NCBI GenBank assembly: GCA_049115495.1
Contig: JAGDZV010000004.1
Location: forward strand, 62,001-126,000
DNA from: JACPUW01 sp049115495
Lineage (GTDB): Bacteria > Bacteroidota > Bacteroidia > CAILMK01 > JACPUW01
DNA: 64,000 nt
Direction: 5' to 3'
A model generated the notes under the pieces. That model made no database searches. It was not told the origin of the DNA and saw only the letters and a program-made list of their open reading frames with translations. The translations under genes and the position numbers were made by a program. Of the stretch, positions 9,301 through 15,702 are shown piece by piece; position 1 is the stretch's first letter; every line of letters begins with the position of its first letter.

Positions 9301-10295
9301 GTACCAATATCTGAAGCATTATAGGAACTACCGCTGGCCAAGCTCGAAGTTGACAGCGAAACATCGCCCGAGTTTTTAAAAAATAAGCTATTTATAATTA
9401 ATGGGTTAGAACTTTTATAAAAACGTGCTGGCCCTCCACCGCTTGAAGATGCGGTATTTGCAATGAATGAACAGTTAATAATTTCAGATTCGCAATTTGT
9501 GCTGTTGTATAACCCCCCGCCACTTGAATTGGCCGCATTATCCATAAAAAGACAGTTTTCGTACCTTACATCACTATTGTATGAGTATACTCCTGCTCCA
9601 TCATCGGTAGATAAATTCTTTCTAAATATACAGTTTTTAATTGTCGGGTTTGAATCGTAATGAGACATTCCTCCGCCATCATTCATATAAAAGTTTTTTC
9701 CATTAAACCTAATGTAGCCTGATCCTCTTGCATTACCATGTTCAATAACTAAATTGTCAAAAACTGCGGCACGCGATAATCCACTTGTGATAAACACATG
9801 AAACAAATTATCTGAATTGTTTTTTATTATACCAACATCTCCACTTAAAATGGTGTTTGCCCCTGTTTTAGTTCCATTACTAGGGTCATAACCTCCTTTA
9901 ATTATAACATCGGCATTTTTTAAAAAAAATGATCTTGCTACACAACACCAAGGCGGAGTAGGTGATGCCGTTGGAAAGTATGTCCCTTCTGCCACCAATA
10001 TTTCATCTACATTGCTAGTCATGTGGGCATCAAGGGCATCTTGTAAATCAACGTAGGCATTGGCCCAACTACTGCCATTATTGCTGCCCGTGGCGTTTAC
10101 ATCAACATAGAGATATGTAGTTTGTGCGTTTGTAATAAAACTGAAAGTAATAAGCCATAAAATGACACTAGTCTTTTTAATTGAATTTCCAATTTTCTCT
10201 AGCGCGCTCTTTTGCAATTCCCATTGCTCATTTATGCGGGTTGCTTTTGTAGAATCCAATTTGTCTTTTTGTACCTTGTTCTTCTCCTTTGTCAT
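3336..10295 (-). CDS. T9SS-secreted adhesin: three beta-helix modules, two LamG domains, sorting domain
   Basis: A 2,319-residue surface or secreted protein. Residues 1-57 form a Lys/Glu-rich extension plus hydrophobic signal segment ending ITNAQ. Three right-handed beta-helix modules follow (about 58-410, 411-868, 869-1258). Each opens with a TSWSNAxxxLQDA/DEIWVAKGTY motif, passes through many parallel-helix coils, and closes with an IGAFE or GAVEGG segment. Two LamG/concanavalin-like domains (about 1405-1620 and 1632-1815) both start GNCLDF and contain WHH. A stalk with LPIGRNPYLP leads to a linker (AMEENNSHFEIERSFDG) and a type A sorting domain from about 2255 (VWPNPTYGD to the C terminus). 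The Met at 10295 is the only Met before the signal segment. The upstream minus-strand neighbour is a TPR-LuxR regulator, and GTTTAGGTTCT repeats lie between them. Binding target is unknown, probably polysaccharide or a surface. Confidence 0.9.
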   Translation of the reverse strand: MTKEKNKVQKDKLDSTKATRINEQWELQKSALEKIGNSIKKTSVILWLITFSFITNAQTTYLYVDVNATGSNNGSSWANAYVDLQDALDAHMTSNVDEILVAEGTYFPTASPTPPWCCVARSFFLKNADVIIKGGYDPSNGTKTGANTILSGDVGIIKNNSDNLFHVFITSGLSRAAVFDNLVIEHGNARGSGYIRFNGKNFYMNDGGGMSHYDSNPTIKNCIFRKNLSTDDGAGVYSYNSDVRYENCLFMDNAANSSGGGLYNSTNCESEIINCSFIANTASSSGGGPARFYKSSNPLIINSLFFKNSGDVSLSTSSLASGSSYNASDIGTTSKVNVGSGFKSLTTSNSNFINYANIKGTDGIRMTEDDGLILHNSSNAYAAGTSNYAPPTDITGRTRGSTPSIGAFEAQLCNFVTRLFVKHGATGDGTSWSNAMGNLQDAINCADVGDEIWVAKGTYKPSIIPYTGVYSSISRDLSFYIDKDIKVYGGFDGTETTLSQRDLVNNQVILSGAINTSATTDNCRHVLITANLTTSAIIDGFYIQDGYANGSVYNTFSNQDFYEHSGGGIYNVKSKIRVNNIVVRNNTASNGAGVKNTNSNTAFQNVIIEDNSANDGNGGGMSFEHSQVSLVNVQVINNNASASGGGIYFHDDKSDSYFEKVIIKDNEAANGGGFYSTWASTKFVNSIITNNTANVKGGGVYVGYVSNPSFTNVNILNNHAKITGGGFYINSNSALITVGIKSCIIWNNTLGNTPRSNAIGADIHIISPSVTSATYSILQLANTSYSSTNNNKLTSQTKNKYNENPLFIDNIDLDGPDNKWMTLDDGLILSKTSPAIASGTSSGTPTKDISGRTRPSSPGAPAIGAYESYLCNYISRFYVKPGGTGIGTSWSDAADLQSALSCADPSDEIWVAKGTYTPTIIPSSGVSSTSSRNLAFYINNDIKVYGGFSGSETALSQRNPEVNATILSGEIGSSGNADNCYHVLITEGLSANAIIDGFSIKDGNANGSGSVTINGKSFASSFAGGVFNGHKSSPTLKNLNISSNYGKNGGGVYNFDESNPKIINCKFYNNSAESGGAFFNYYCSPIIINTLIVENSASRYGGGIFNNFQSSPKITNATISNNTALISGGGGYNDKYSEPIYKNTIFWANKITVQGTDKMKGSDILNVNSSKTHANNCLMQLSSSTYTTTNANLLSTSSNNLYELNPLLLSNADAYYRLRKNSPVINAGNNTDWTATGLGSDMVGNTRPLDVTVDMGAVEGGYNGIIFNNGLLEYKYDELTLSSSMAAGMALQSSGDKIEFFSEGDFIENSNDLPSNSNVFKRFERSWKLLITDIGSNGGELNMNFNLGQQANPNYSYYLLKRSGTSGNFTAVNNLNYKLSGSEVIFTLDLSELENNYYYTLGRSDEGAGNCLDFRAWSSDYVILDEISDDIAGKNTTFEGWFASENNNNKVMFSIHTGTGVNKFILYRNMTYVTGKGYTGWSSFTPNNKWHHYAVVLEHGTKYSIYIDGELQSSFTTAHTLTSTDLFSLGQEWDGGTASDFMNGKVDEFRVWDDIRTQDEIKKNMYRTLAGNESNLVAYYKFDQASETYLPDVSQNNNQGTIVGFSLTGTNSNWVESTAPVMGKEKSKNLLGPGNCLDFDGTDDYVDLSALSSDLAGKDFTFEAWVNNTTVSTAKEAIFCINTSKGGNQILLFNDHVWEENLSTGKRFSLPISLADNKWHHVALVLESGESYKFYVDGYLIYTKTSSGNITVVNSNDKISLGIDYDSGLSKGDYWKGKIDDVRIWSSLRTQTEIQDNMYASLEGDETNLLAYYDFNHTTGTTLSDKTSNGNNGTLNSFTGTYWVSAADREPFKTVRPGTHSTTSTWKEGTAPSSNTDRIAVFHDLTISSTGTYERLHVNSGNTLTTNANVTITGDVVVNGNTSGNNKIILGGTSGQIIGGSGTIGDLEVNNANDVDLEGDLTLNGALTLTNGDIEINDNTLTLTGTTSHGSSSSYIKLNGTGNVKTTVGSSPVILPIGRNPYLPIILDDGGDAEYTVGVSDKVYDNPTNPISEITSNVVSETWTIQASSAVNNVTVQLGWNASEEIAFARANSGIAYWENGISSAWQQPTDVSAATGSDPYFQTRTMDFSTNLYYLGVGDKSSPLPVDFTYFNAQWQTKGETAILNWQTAMEENNSHFEIERSFDGQVWEQIGAVAGQGTTFDITDYQFVDQLEAHNSKLAAKLYYRLKQVDYNGDFDYSPIETLNFELETRNTFKVWPNPTYGDVIFTNIISDYEIYSLSGRLLKSFENCSQLKINDLKKGTYIIKSLNGQTTMFVKN

Positions 10296-10363
10296 ACTAC
10301 CAATAAATTAACATTGGCAATATGAAGAATCATCAATATAAAATGCTACTAAAAGCTCCAAAC

Positions 10364-10406
10364 AGAACCTAAACGGATGGAAATAGAACCTAAACAGAAC
10401 CTAAAC
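10364..10406 (-). promoter_or_regulatory. Three phased direct repeats GTTTAGGTTCT upstream of the adhesin gene
   Basis: The 11-mer AGAACCTAAAC (GTTTAGGTTCT on the coding strand) occurs exactly three times, starting at 10364, 10385 and 10396. Spacings are 21 and 11 bp, so all copies share one DNA face. They lie 69-111 bp upstream of the start at 10295, just beyond the 3' end of the TPR-LuxR regulator gene. That regulator is the obvious candidate to bind them, which is inference from position. Confidence 0.6.
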
Positions 10407-10445
10407 AGGCAGCTTTATCATCTATATTACAATGAGTTACAAAAA

Positions 10446-12692
10446 TTAGATTGATTTGAGTTTTTGAAGCAATTCATGGTCATCTTGAACCATAAGTTTC
10501 TTCCTTAGCCTACTTTTTAAGGTGTGTAAACTACTTAATTGTTGCCCAGTAATAGCCGAAATTTCTTTATTTGAAAGCCCAGAAACATGCATGGCAGCAA
10601 TGCGCATTTCGCTATCAGTTAGTTTATCGTTAAGCTCCTTAAGTTTTTGGTAAAAGTTTGAATTTGCATTCTGAAATTGAAGGTTAAACTCTTTCCAAAT
10701 ACTATCTTGTTGTTCACTTTTATGTTGAACTAGAAGGCTCTTGGCTTTTTTTCTAGCATCAGGTGGCATGCTTGCTGTTAGCCCCTCAATTTCTTTGAGC
10801 AATTGCTGAAATGAAGTGTTGCTTTTTACCAGTTCTACTGTTGTGTTTTCCAATGATTTTTCACTCTTAGCTGCTTCTTGTGTTAGAGCGTAAAATTGAA
10901 GTTCTTTCTTGGCATTTTCAGATTTATGTCTAAGACGAACGTTTATTAAAAGTAATATGGATAGGATAATTACAACCATTGCAGAAACTGCTGTTATAAA
11001 CCACCTTTCCCTTTTAATTAAATTCAATTCATTTTCTTTGGTTAATACCTGTTCTGAGTACCTTATTTTTTCTAATTCAAGTTGCTTGTCAAATGCAGCT
11101 AATTGATTGTGCATTCTTTGCTGCTGGGCTTGTAACCTTAGTTCGTCATAAACTTGAATGTTTTGGTTTGACCTTTTGTAATCTCCAACGTTCTGATATG
11201 CTTCTGCCAATTGATGATAAAGTTTCCAAAGTGTTAGGCTTTCTCCGCCTTCTTTTTTTGTTTTCAAAACCGATTCAAGAAGTGGAATTTCAATTTCATA
11301 TAGTTTGCGATGGTGTAGAATTTTTAAAGCCAAGTCGAAGTTTCTTCTAAAGTTATAATAGTCTTCCTGATGCTCAAACGCATCTTTAAATTGTCGTAAA
11401 CCATTGTCTTTGTCATTAACTGACCATGCCGATACTAACAACTGAATTGTTCTGCCTATTTCGCGGGATAATTCCATATTCATGAAATCTTTGGAATTGT
11501 GAAGTTCCCAATGTGCTTTTATGGTGTCTAATAGGGCCTTACTGTTATATGCAGAGTCGGTTAATTCAGAGATAAGTAAACGATAAGAATATGCTTCTAG
11601 GTTTTGCAAATAGGAATATTTACTTGGTTTCTTTATTCTCCCAGTGTTAAAGGGGGCTAATTTGCTTTCTAAAGCCTTATATATTGAATCTACGAAGCTG
11701 GCGTTTTGTCGTAAGTCGAAATAATCGAATTCTGAAAGCAGCTCTTCTAAATAATATTCTGAAGAATATACCTTCCCATTCCTCTTTCTTTTTATATCAT
11801 TTAAATATTCAAGAAATAGCAATCTTGATCTTTCAATATCTCCCATATCCAAATAAGCGTTGATTAACTCACGCTTGGCCCAAAACAAGTATCGGCTGGT
11901 GCTATTTACTGAGTAAGATTCAATTGAAGTTTTAAAGAGATCTAGTGCTTTTGAGAATTTTCCGTTTTTATGGTAGCACATGCCCAGATTCAGGGTTAGT
12001 CTGTTATCATAATCAGATTTTTTTATGTAGGTGTAAGATCCCGGGGCGTAAATCATCTTACCCAAAGGAATATTATTGAAGTATTCATATTGGTTTTGAA
12101 AACTCCATAGGGCTGAGTCAAGCATGTTTTGACCGAAATAATGGCTACCCAATTTTCGATAACATACTGGAATCATATACCACAAATTAGAATCTTGCTT
12201 TAATAGTTTAATAGCCCTTTTAAACTGCCAAACAAACTTTTCTTCAGGGCTATTCCAGTAGCTTTCATATTCGGCTAAATGTCTAAAGTAAACCGCCTTT
12301 TGGGTGAGATCCATTTCAGACACAGGAATGACCACCTTCTTATAATTATCAGTATAAATTGAAGCATAGGCTTTTAGAATGTTCCAATCAATGGCTTGCT
12401 TAAAGTGTTTACCTGAGGCACATGTCTTTTCTATCCAACGGGTTAGCCCTGCGGTATCAAAGTCAACAATGCATTGCGGATATGATGGTTTATCTTCCTG
12501 CCAATTCCATCTTGACCAAATAACCAAGGCAGCGCTTAGCTTCTCTTCATCTTCTCCAATTTCATAGACATGTATAATCGAGTCAAAATAATTTTCAATA
12601 ACCTGGTCATAAGGGTTTTCCGCAGTTACTTCGGCATGTTGTTTCAGTAATAAGAAACCTAAAATAAAAACCTTAATCCAAAACCTTCCCAA
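10446..12692 (-). CDS. Membrane-bound TPR regulator with C-terminal LuxR-like HTH
   Basis: This 748-residue protein begins with a signal peptide (KVFILGFLLLKQHAEVTA). A large helical, TPR-like periplasmic part follows (for example NLGMCYHKNGKFSKALDLFK and LYHQLAEAYQNVGDYKRSNQ). A single membrane segment lies at about residues 562-586 (WFITAVSAMVVIILSILLL), then a coiled coil, then a cytoplasmic HTH with LTDSEMRIAAMHVSGLSNKE at about 690-745. This architecture is common in Bacteroidota and is thought to couple an external or periplasmic signal to transcription. It is immediately upstream of the adhesin gene on the same strand, with 150 bp between them, and no clear terminator separates them. 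It likely controls that gene through the GTTTAGGTTCT repeats. Confidence 0.85.
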   Translation of the reverse strand: MGRFWIKVFILGFLLLKQHAEVTAENPYDQVIENYFDSIIHVYEIGEDEEKLSAALVIWSRWNWQEDKPSYPQCIVDFDTAGLTRWIEKTCASGKHFKQAIDWNILKAYASIYTDNYKKVVIPVSEMDLTQKAVYFRHLAEYESYWNSPEEKFVWQFKRAIKLLKQDSNLWYMIPVCYRKLGSHYFGQNMLDSALWSFQNQYEYFNNIPLGKMIYAPGSYTYIKKSDYDNRLTLNLGMCYHKNGKFSKALDLFKTSIESYSVNSTSRYLFWAKRELINAYLDMGDIERSRLLFLEYLNDIKRKRNGKVYSSEYYLEELLSEFDYFDLRQNASFVDSIYKALESKLAPFNTGRIKKPSKYSYLQNLEAYSYRLLISELTDSAYNSKALLDTIKAHWELHNSKDFMNMELSREIGRTIQLLVSAWSVNDKDNGLRQFKDAFEHQEDYYNFRRNFDLALKILHHRKLYEIEIPLLESVLKTKKEGGESLTLWKLYHQLAEAYQNVGDYKRSNQNIQVYDELRLQAQQQRMHNQLAAFDKQLELEKIRYSEQVLTKENELNLIKRERWFITAVSAMVVIILSILLLINVRLRHKSENAKKELQFYALTQEAAKSEKSLENTTVELVKSNTSFQQLLKEIEGLTASMPPDARKKAKSLLVQHKSEQQDSIWKEFNLQFQNANSNFYQKLKELNDKLTDSEMRIAAMHVSGLSNKEISAITGQQLSSLHTLKSRLRKKLMVQDDHELLQKLKSI

Positions 12693-12781
12693 AATTCAAT
12701 TCCTTAATGCTGCCAATTTACGTTTTAATGTAAGGCAAAAACACAAAAAGCGCTTTAAAGACCTAGAAAAGAATTTTTTGT

Positions 12782-12818
12782 CAAAAAAAAGCCCTATATG
12801 CTGAGCATAAAAGGGCTT
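12782..12818 (-). terminator. Rho-independent terminator after the lipoprotein pair
   Basis: A 7-bp stem AAGCCCT (12789-12795) with AGGGCTT (12812-12818) is followed on the minus strand by an 8-T run. It lies 22 bp after the stop of the lipoprotein gene ending at 12840. Confidence 0.85.
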
Positions 12819-12839
12819 ATCGTCGATTTTAAATAGAGC

Positions 12840-13271
12840 CTACTCAATAACTATTTTAGGCTCTTTCTCGTCTCGCCATTGAATATGGCAACAATCTTTT
12901 CCAACAAGAAACTCTTCTTTCACAAAAGTTTTTCCATCAAGGCTATATTCAAAGGTTATTGACGTTCCATCACAGTCTAATTTATCCAGAATATTATCTG
13001 AAGCAATGGCATAGCTTTTAGGAGCCATAAATCTATCTTCTGATTCATTAAAATCAAAAACATCTTTGCCGCTTTTGGTATAATAAACTTTATGGCTTTT
13101 TAGCTCAACAGGGTCTCCATTTGTCTTTTCTACTGTAATTGAAATTGTTCTCAGTTCAAGTGTGCATACTACATTCTCACAGTTGGTACAATCATCATTA
13201 TCAAAAACTCCATCACAGGCTACTAGGCAAACTGAAGAAAGAAGCATCAAGAATATTATGTTTTTCATCAA
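12840..13271 (-). CDS. Small Cys-rich lipoprotein, paralogue of its upstream neighbour
   Basis: This 143-residue protein has a lipoprotein signal peptide with lipobox LVAC. The lipid-anchor Cys is followed by an acidic stretch (CDGVFDNDD), which in Bacteroidota favours surface exposure. Conserved CTNCENVVCT near the N terminus and VGKDCCHIQW near the C terminus give six further cysteines, probably disulphide-bonded. It is clearly related along its length to the 142-residue protein at 13276-13704, with a 4-bp gap between the genes. They form a tandem duplication in one operon ending at the terminator at 12782-12818. No function is recognised; a beta-sandwich fold is a guess from the alternating strands. 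Confidence 0.8.
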   Translation of the reverse strand: MMKNIIFLMLLSSVCLVACDGVFDNDDCTNCENVVCTLELRTISITVEKTNGDPVELKSHKVYYTKSGKDVFDFNESEDRFMAPKSYAIASDNILDKLDCDGTSITFEYSLDGKTFVKEEFLVGKDCCHIQWRDEKEPKIVIE

Positions 13272-13275
13272 TTAA

Positions 13276-13704
13276 TTATTCAATTGTTATTACTGTTTCC
13301 TTTGTGTCTTTCCATTGAATATGACAACAGTCTTTACCAACTAAAAATGATTCTTTGCCATTGGTGCCATCTTTAAGGTTGTAAGCAAAAGTTATAGAAG
13401 TGCCTTCACAGTCAAGAGCGTCCATCATAGCATCTGTTGCTATAACATAAGTATTAGGCGCAATAAGCTCATCATTGTTGCTGCTGTTAAGATCAACCTC
13501 GTTACCTGTTTCAGTATAGGTTATTTTGTAATCATCAACTTCAAAAGCATCGCCATCTTTATGAACTAATGAAATAGCAATCATTTTAAACTCTTCGGTA
13601 CATGCTACTCTTCTGCAATTTTCACAATCGTTTGGATCAAAAATATCGTCGCATGCAGTAAAGAGTAAGCTGAATACAAATAATAAAACAAAAAGGTTTT
13701 TCAT
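13276..13704 (-). CDS. Small Cys-rich lipoprotein, first of a tandem pair
   Basis: A 142-residue lipoprotein with lipobox LFTAC, acidic residues after the anchor Cys (CDDIFDPND) and the pattern CENCRRVACT. It ends with the same VGKDCCHIQW motif as its downstream paralogue. Conserved positions include the EDDYKI/ITYTETGNE region, a central YVIATDAM, and CEGTSITFAYN. The pair therefore arose by duplication and then diverged substantially, keeping all cysteines. It lies 66 bp downstream of the copper monooxygenase gene on the same strand. No function is recognised. Confidence 0.8.
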   Translation of the reverse strand: MKNLFVLLFVFSLLFTACDDIFDPNDCENCRRVACTEEFKMIAISLVHKDGDAFEVDDYKITYTETGNEVDLNSSNNDELIAPNTYVIATDAMMDALDCEGTSITFAYNLKDGTNGKESFLVGKDCCHIQWKDTKETVITIE

Positions 13705-13770
13705 GGTAAATTGGTGTTTAAGGGTGTTTGAGCTCTTAAACTGTTAACCATAAAAGTTGGTTGCGTGAGG

Positions 13771-15297
13771 CTAGTAGATTACTATTTTTTTTGTTTCGGT
13801 TTTGTTCTCACTTTCAATTCTTATAAGATAAATGCCAGATGGAACTGAAATTGGCGTATTCAATTTGTTGCTTCTACTTTCTGATATTACTTGGCCAGCT
13901 AAATTTTGCAGAGTTGCCTTAGTCCCACCATTGAAACCTTCAATTTTAATATCGTCTCCTTTTTTTACAGGGTTTGGGTAAAACGCCCAATTATTTGCCA
14001 AAATCTCTTCGGGCGTTGAGAGTATTTCTTCTTGTAAATTGCTCTGGTCAATGTTTTCATCGCCAACCCTGTAAGTGGTGTAATAAAAATAGACAAGCAT
14101 CATCTCGTCGCCTGTTGCATCACCTAGGCTTACATCTAATGGTGGATCATTAGGATTATTCGGGTTTGAAGAAGTGTTATTATACATGGCTTTCACATTT
14201 AAGCTATAGCCTGCTGATGCTTTCATTAATTTAGGAAAAACATAGGTGCCCTGCCAATGAAAATCCCATTGCGGAATATCTATGAGATTAATGGTGTCAC
14301 CAGCTTTAGTAGCATTTACGGTGATGCTCTCTCCAATAAGGTGCATATGTGGGAGCATTGAAAGCAAACTGAAATTAGAATTTAATTTATAGTTCTGTGT
14401 AAATGTGCGCTCAGTATTGGCCGGAATAAAAAGTTTGCCTTCGTTTAATTGATTGTGGTTTAAAATAGGTGCAATTCTCACTTCTCGTGCATTGCTTTCT
14501 TCAGTAAACTTAAGCCTAACTTCTGTTTGGTCTTTTTCGCCCATTGAACCAGCGGGGTAGTGCACTTGCATTACAAGAGATGTTCCTTTTTTTAAGGTAA
14601 TTCCCATTCCTTTTGGGAAGAAAGCAGGCGCATTGCCAGGAACCCAACCAGCCATTAGTGTAGAAGCATTGCTGCTTGTTCCGCCAAAACTAGAATAACC
14701 AATTCCTTCATCTGCAGCATCAAGTTGTTCTGGTCTACCACTATCGTCTTGAAAAAGTAAAACATGATGAACGATTTCTGCGTTTCCGGGAATTACTTCA
14801 ATGGCCGAAACTACTTTGTCTTCATTAAAATTGGTAGGAATTACAAAGCATCTATATTCATCGTTATTTATCGCTTTTGATTCATACTCTTCCATTTGGC
14901 CAACGAAGTCAGCATTTTTTATAAGCGCTTCGTTATCATAGGTTGGAGGCTCTGGAATTTTAGTGGCATCGCCAATTGGTGCACCATCTTCAACCCAATC
15001 TACAATTACTTCAATTTCTTTATCAGAAAGCACTCTTTGATGAGCAAACTCGCGATAATCTGGATTGGCAGGCCATGGGGGCATACGCTTTTCTTCTACG
15101 GCAAACTTAATAGCAAAGCGGTATGGGTAAGCTTCTTCATAATTTAACAAAGAAAAACCACCAATACCACCTTCATGATGACATGATGTGCATTTAGAAT
15201 ACATTACGTTGGCAACGGTATCGCTCCAAGTGTTGTTGTTATGGGCAAAGGCGTTAAGACCAATAAAACTGAAAAAAAGAATTAAAAAATGCTTCAT
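13771..15297 (-). CDS. Haem c-containing, ascorbate-type copper monooxygenase-like protein with T9SS tail
   Basis: About 508 residues. A signal peptide (FFSFIGLNAFA) is followed by a cytochrome c motif KCTSCH, with RMPPWP as the likely Met ligand. A PHM-like copper type II monooxygenase part then shows all expected ligands: HH in EIVHHVLLFQ, H in VMQVHYP, HxH in LPHMHLIG, and a Met in GDEMMLVYF. The C terminus is a type A sorting domain (WAFYPNPVKKGDD to KIVIY), so the enzyme is exported to the surface or medium. The family hydroxylates or otherwise oxidises C-H groups using two coppers; the substrate here is unknown, and the haem may supply electrons in place of ascorbate. The start is the ATG at 15297; another ATG at 15303 adds two residues. 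Confidence 0.85.
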   Translation of the reverse strand: MKHFLILFFSFIGLNAFAHNNNTWSDTVANVMYSKCTSCHHEGGIGGFSLLNYEEAYPYRFAIKFAVEEKRMPPWPANPDYREFAHQRVLSDKEIEVIVDWVEDGAPIGDATKIPEPPTYDNEALIKNADFVGQMEEYESKAINNDEYRCFVIPTNFNEDKVVSAIEVIPGNAEIVHHVLLFQDDSGRPEQLDAADEGIGYSSFGGTSSNASTLMAGWVPGNAPAFFPKGMGITLKKGTSLVMQVHYPAGSMGEKDQTEVRLKFTEESNAREVRIAPILNHNQLNEGKLFIPANTERTFTQNYKLNSNFSLLSMLPHMHLIGESITVNATKAGDTINLIDIPQWDFHWQGTYVFPKLMKASAGYSLNVKAMYNNTSSNPNNPNDPPLDVSLGDATGDEMMLVYFYYTTYRVGDENIDQSNLQEEILSTPEEILANNWAFYPNPVKKGDDIKIEGFNGGTKATLQNLAGQVISESRSNKLNTPISVPSGIYLIRIESENKTETKKIVIY

Positions 15298-15455
15298 TAT
15301 CAATGGTTTTCTTGAGCTGATGCCAAAAGTAGTTATTTTAAGATTTTGTGTTACGGAATCTAGATTACACAGGCTGTTTTACTTCTAATTATTTAATTAT
15401 CGCTGTGGTGGTAGTTATTATATCACAAGCTGAATTCAAGTTAACTTTGAGTTAT

Positions 15456-15698
15456 ATGGCCAAACCAAATAAAAGCAAATGGATGTCGAAATCAAATGCC
15501 TCTTGGTTTTGGCTGTTATTGATTTCAGGGATAATTTGCTTTATTGGTGGATTTGTAGCCTTGTTTACAAATTCATTTTCAATTGGCATGAACCTGAGAT
15601 ATCAGCAGCCGGCTATTTTGGATGGATCAATTTTTATCCTAATTGGCATTGGCTTTCTGCTCGGTGCTTACCATACGTTTAAAAGATTTCGCTGGTAG
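15456..15698 (+). CDS. Small two-helix membrane protein
   Basis: An 80-residue protein with a basic N terminus (MAKPNKSKWMSKSN) and two hydrophobic helices (WFWLLLISGIICFIGGFVAL and a second around FILIGIGFLLGAYHTF), ending KRFRW. An in-frame ATG at 15348 would add 36 residues containing a third hydrophobic stretch. I preferred 15456 because the added part overlaps the likely promoter region of the divergent monooxygenase gene. It converges on the phosphohexomutase gene, with 4 bp between stops. No function is recognised. Confidence 0.6.
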   Translation: MAKPNKSKWMSKSNASWFWLLLISGIICFIGGFVALFTNSFSIGMNLRYQQPAILDGSIFILIGIGFLLGAYHTFKRFRW

Positions 15699-15702
15699 AT
15701 GC

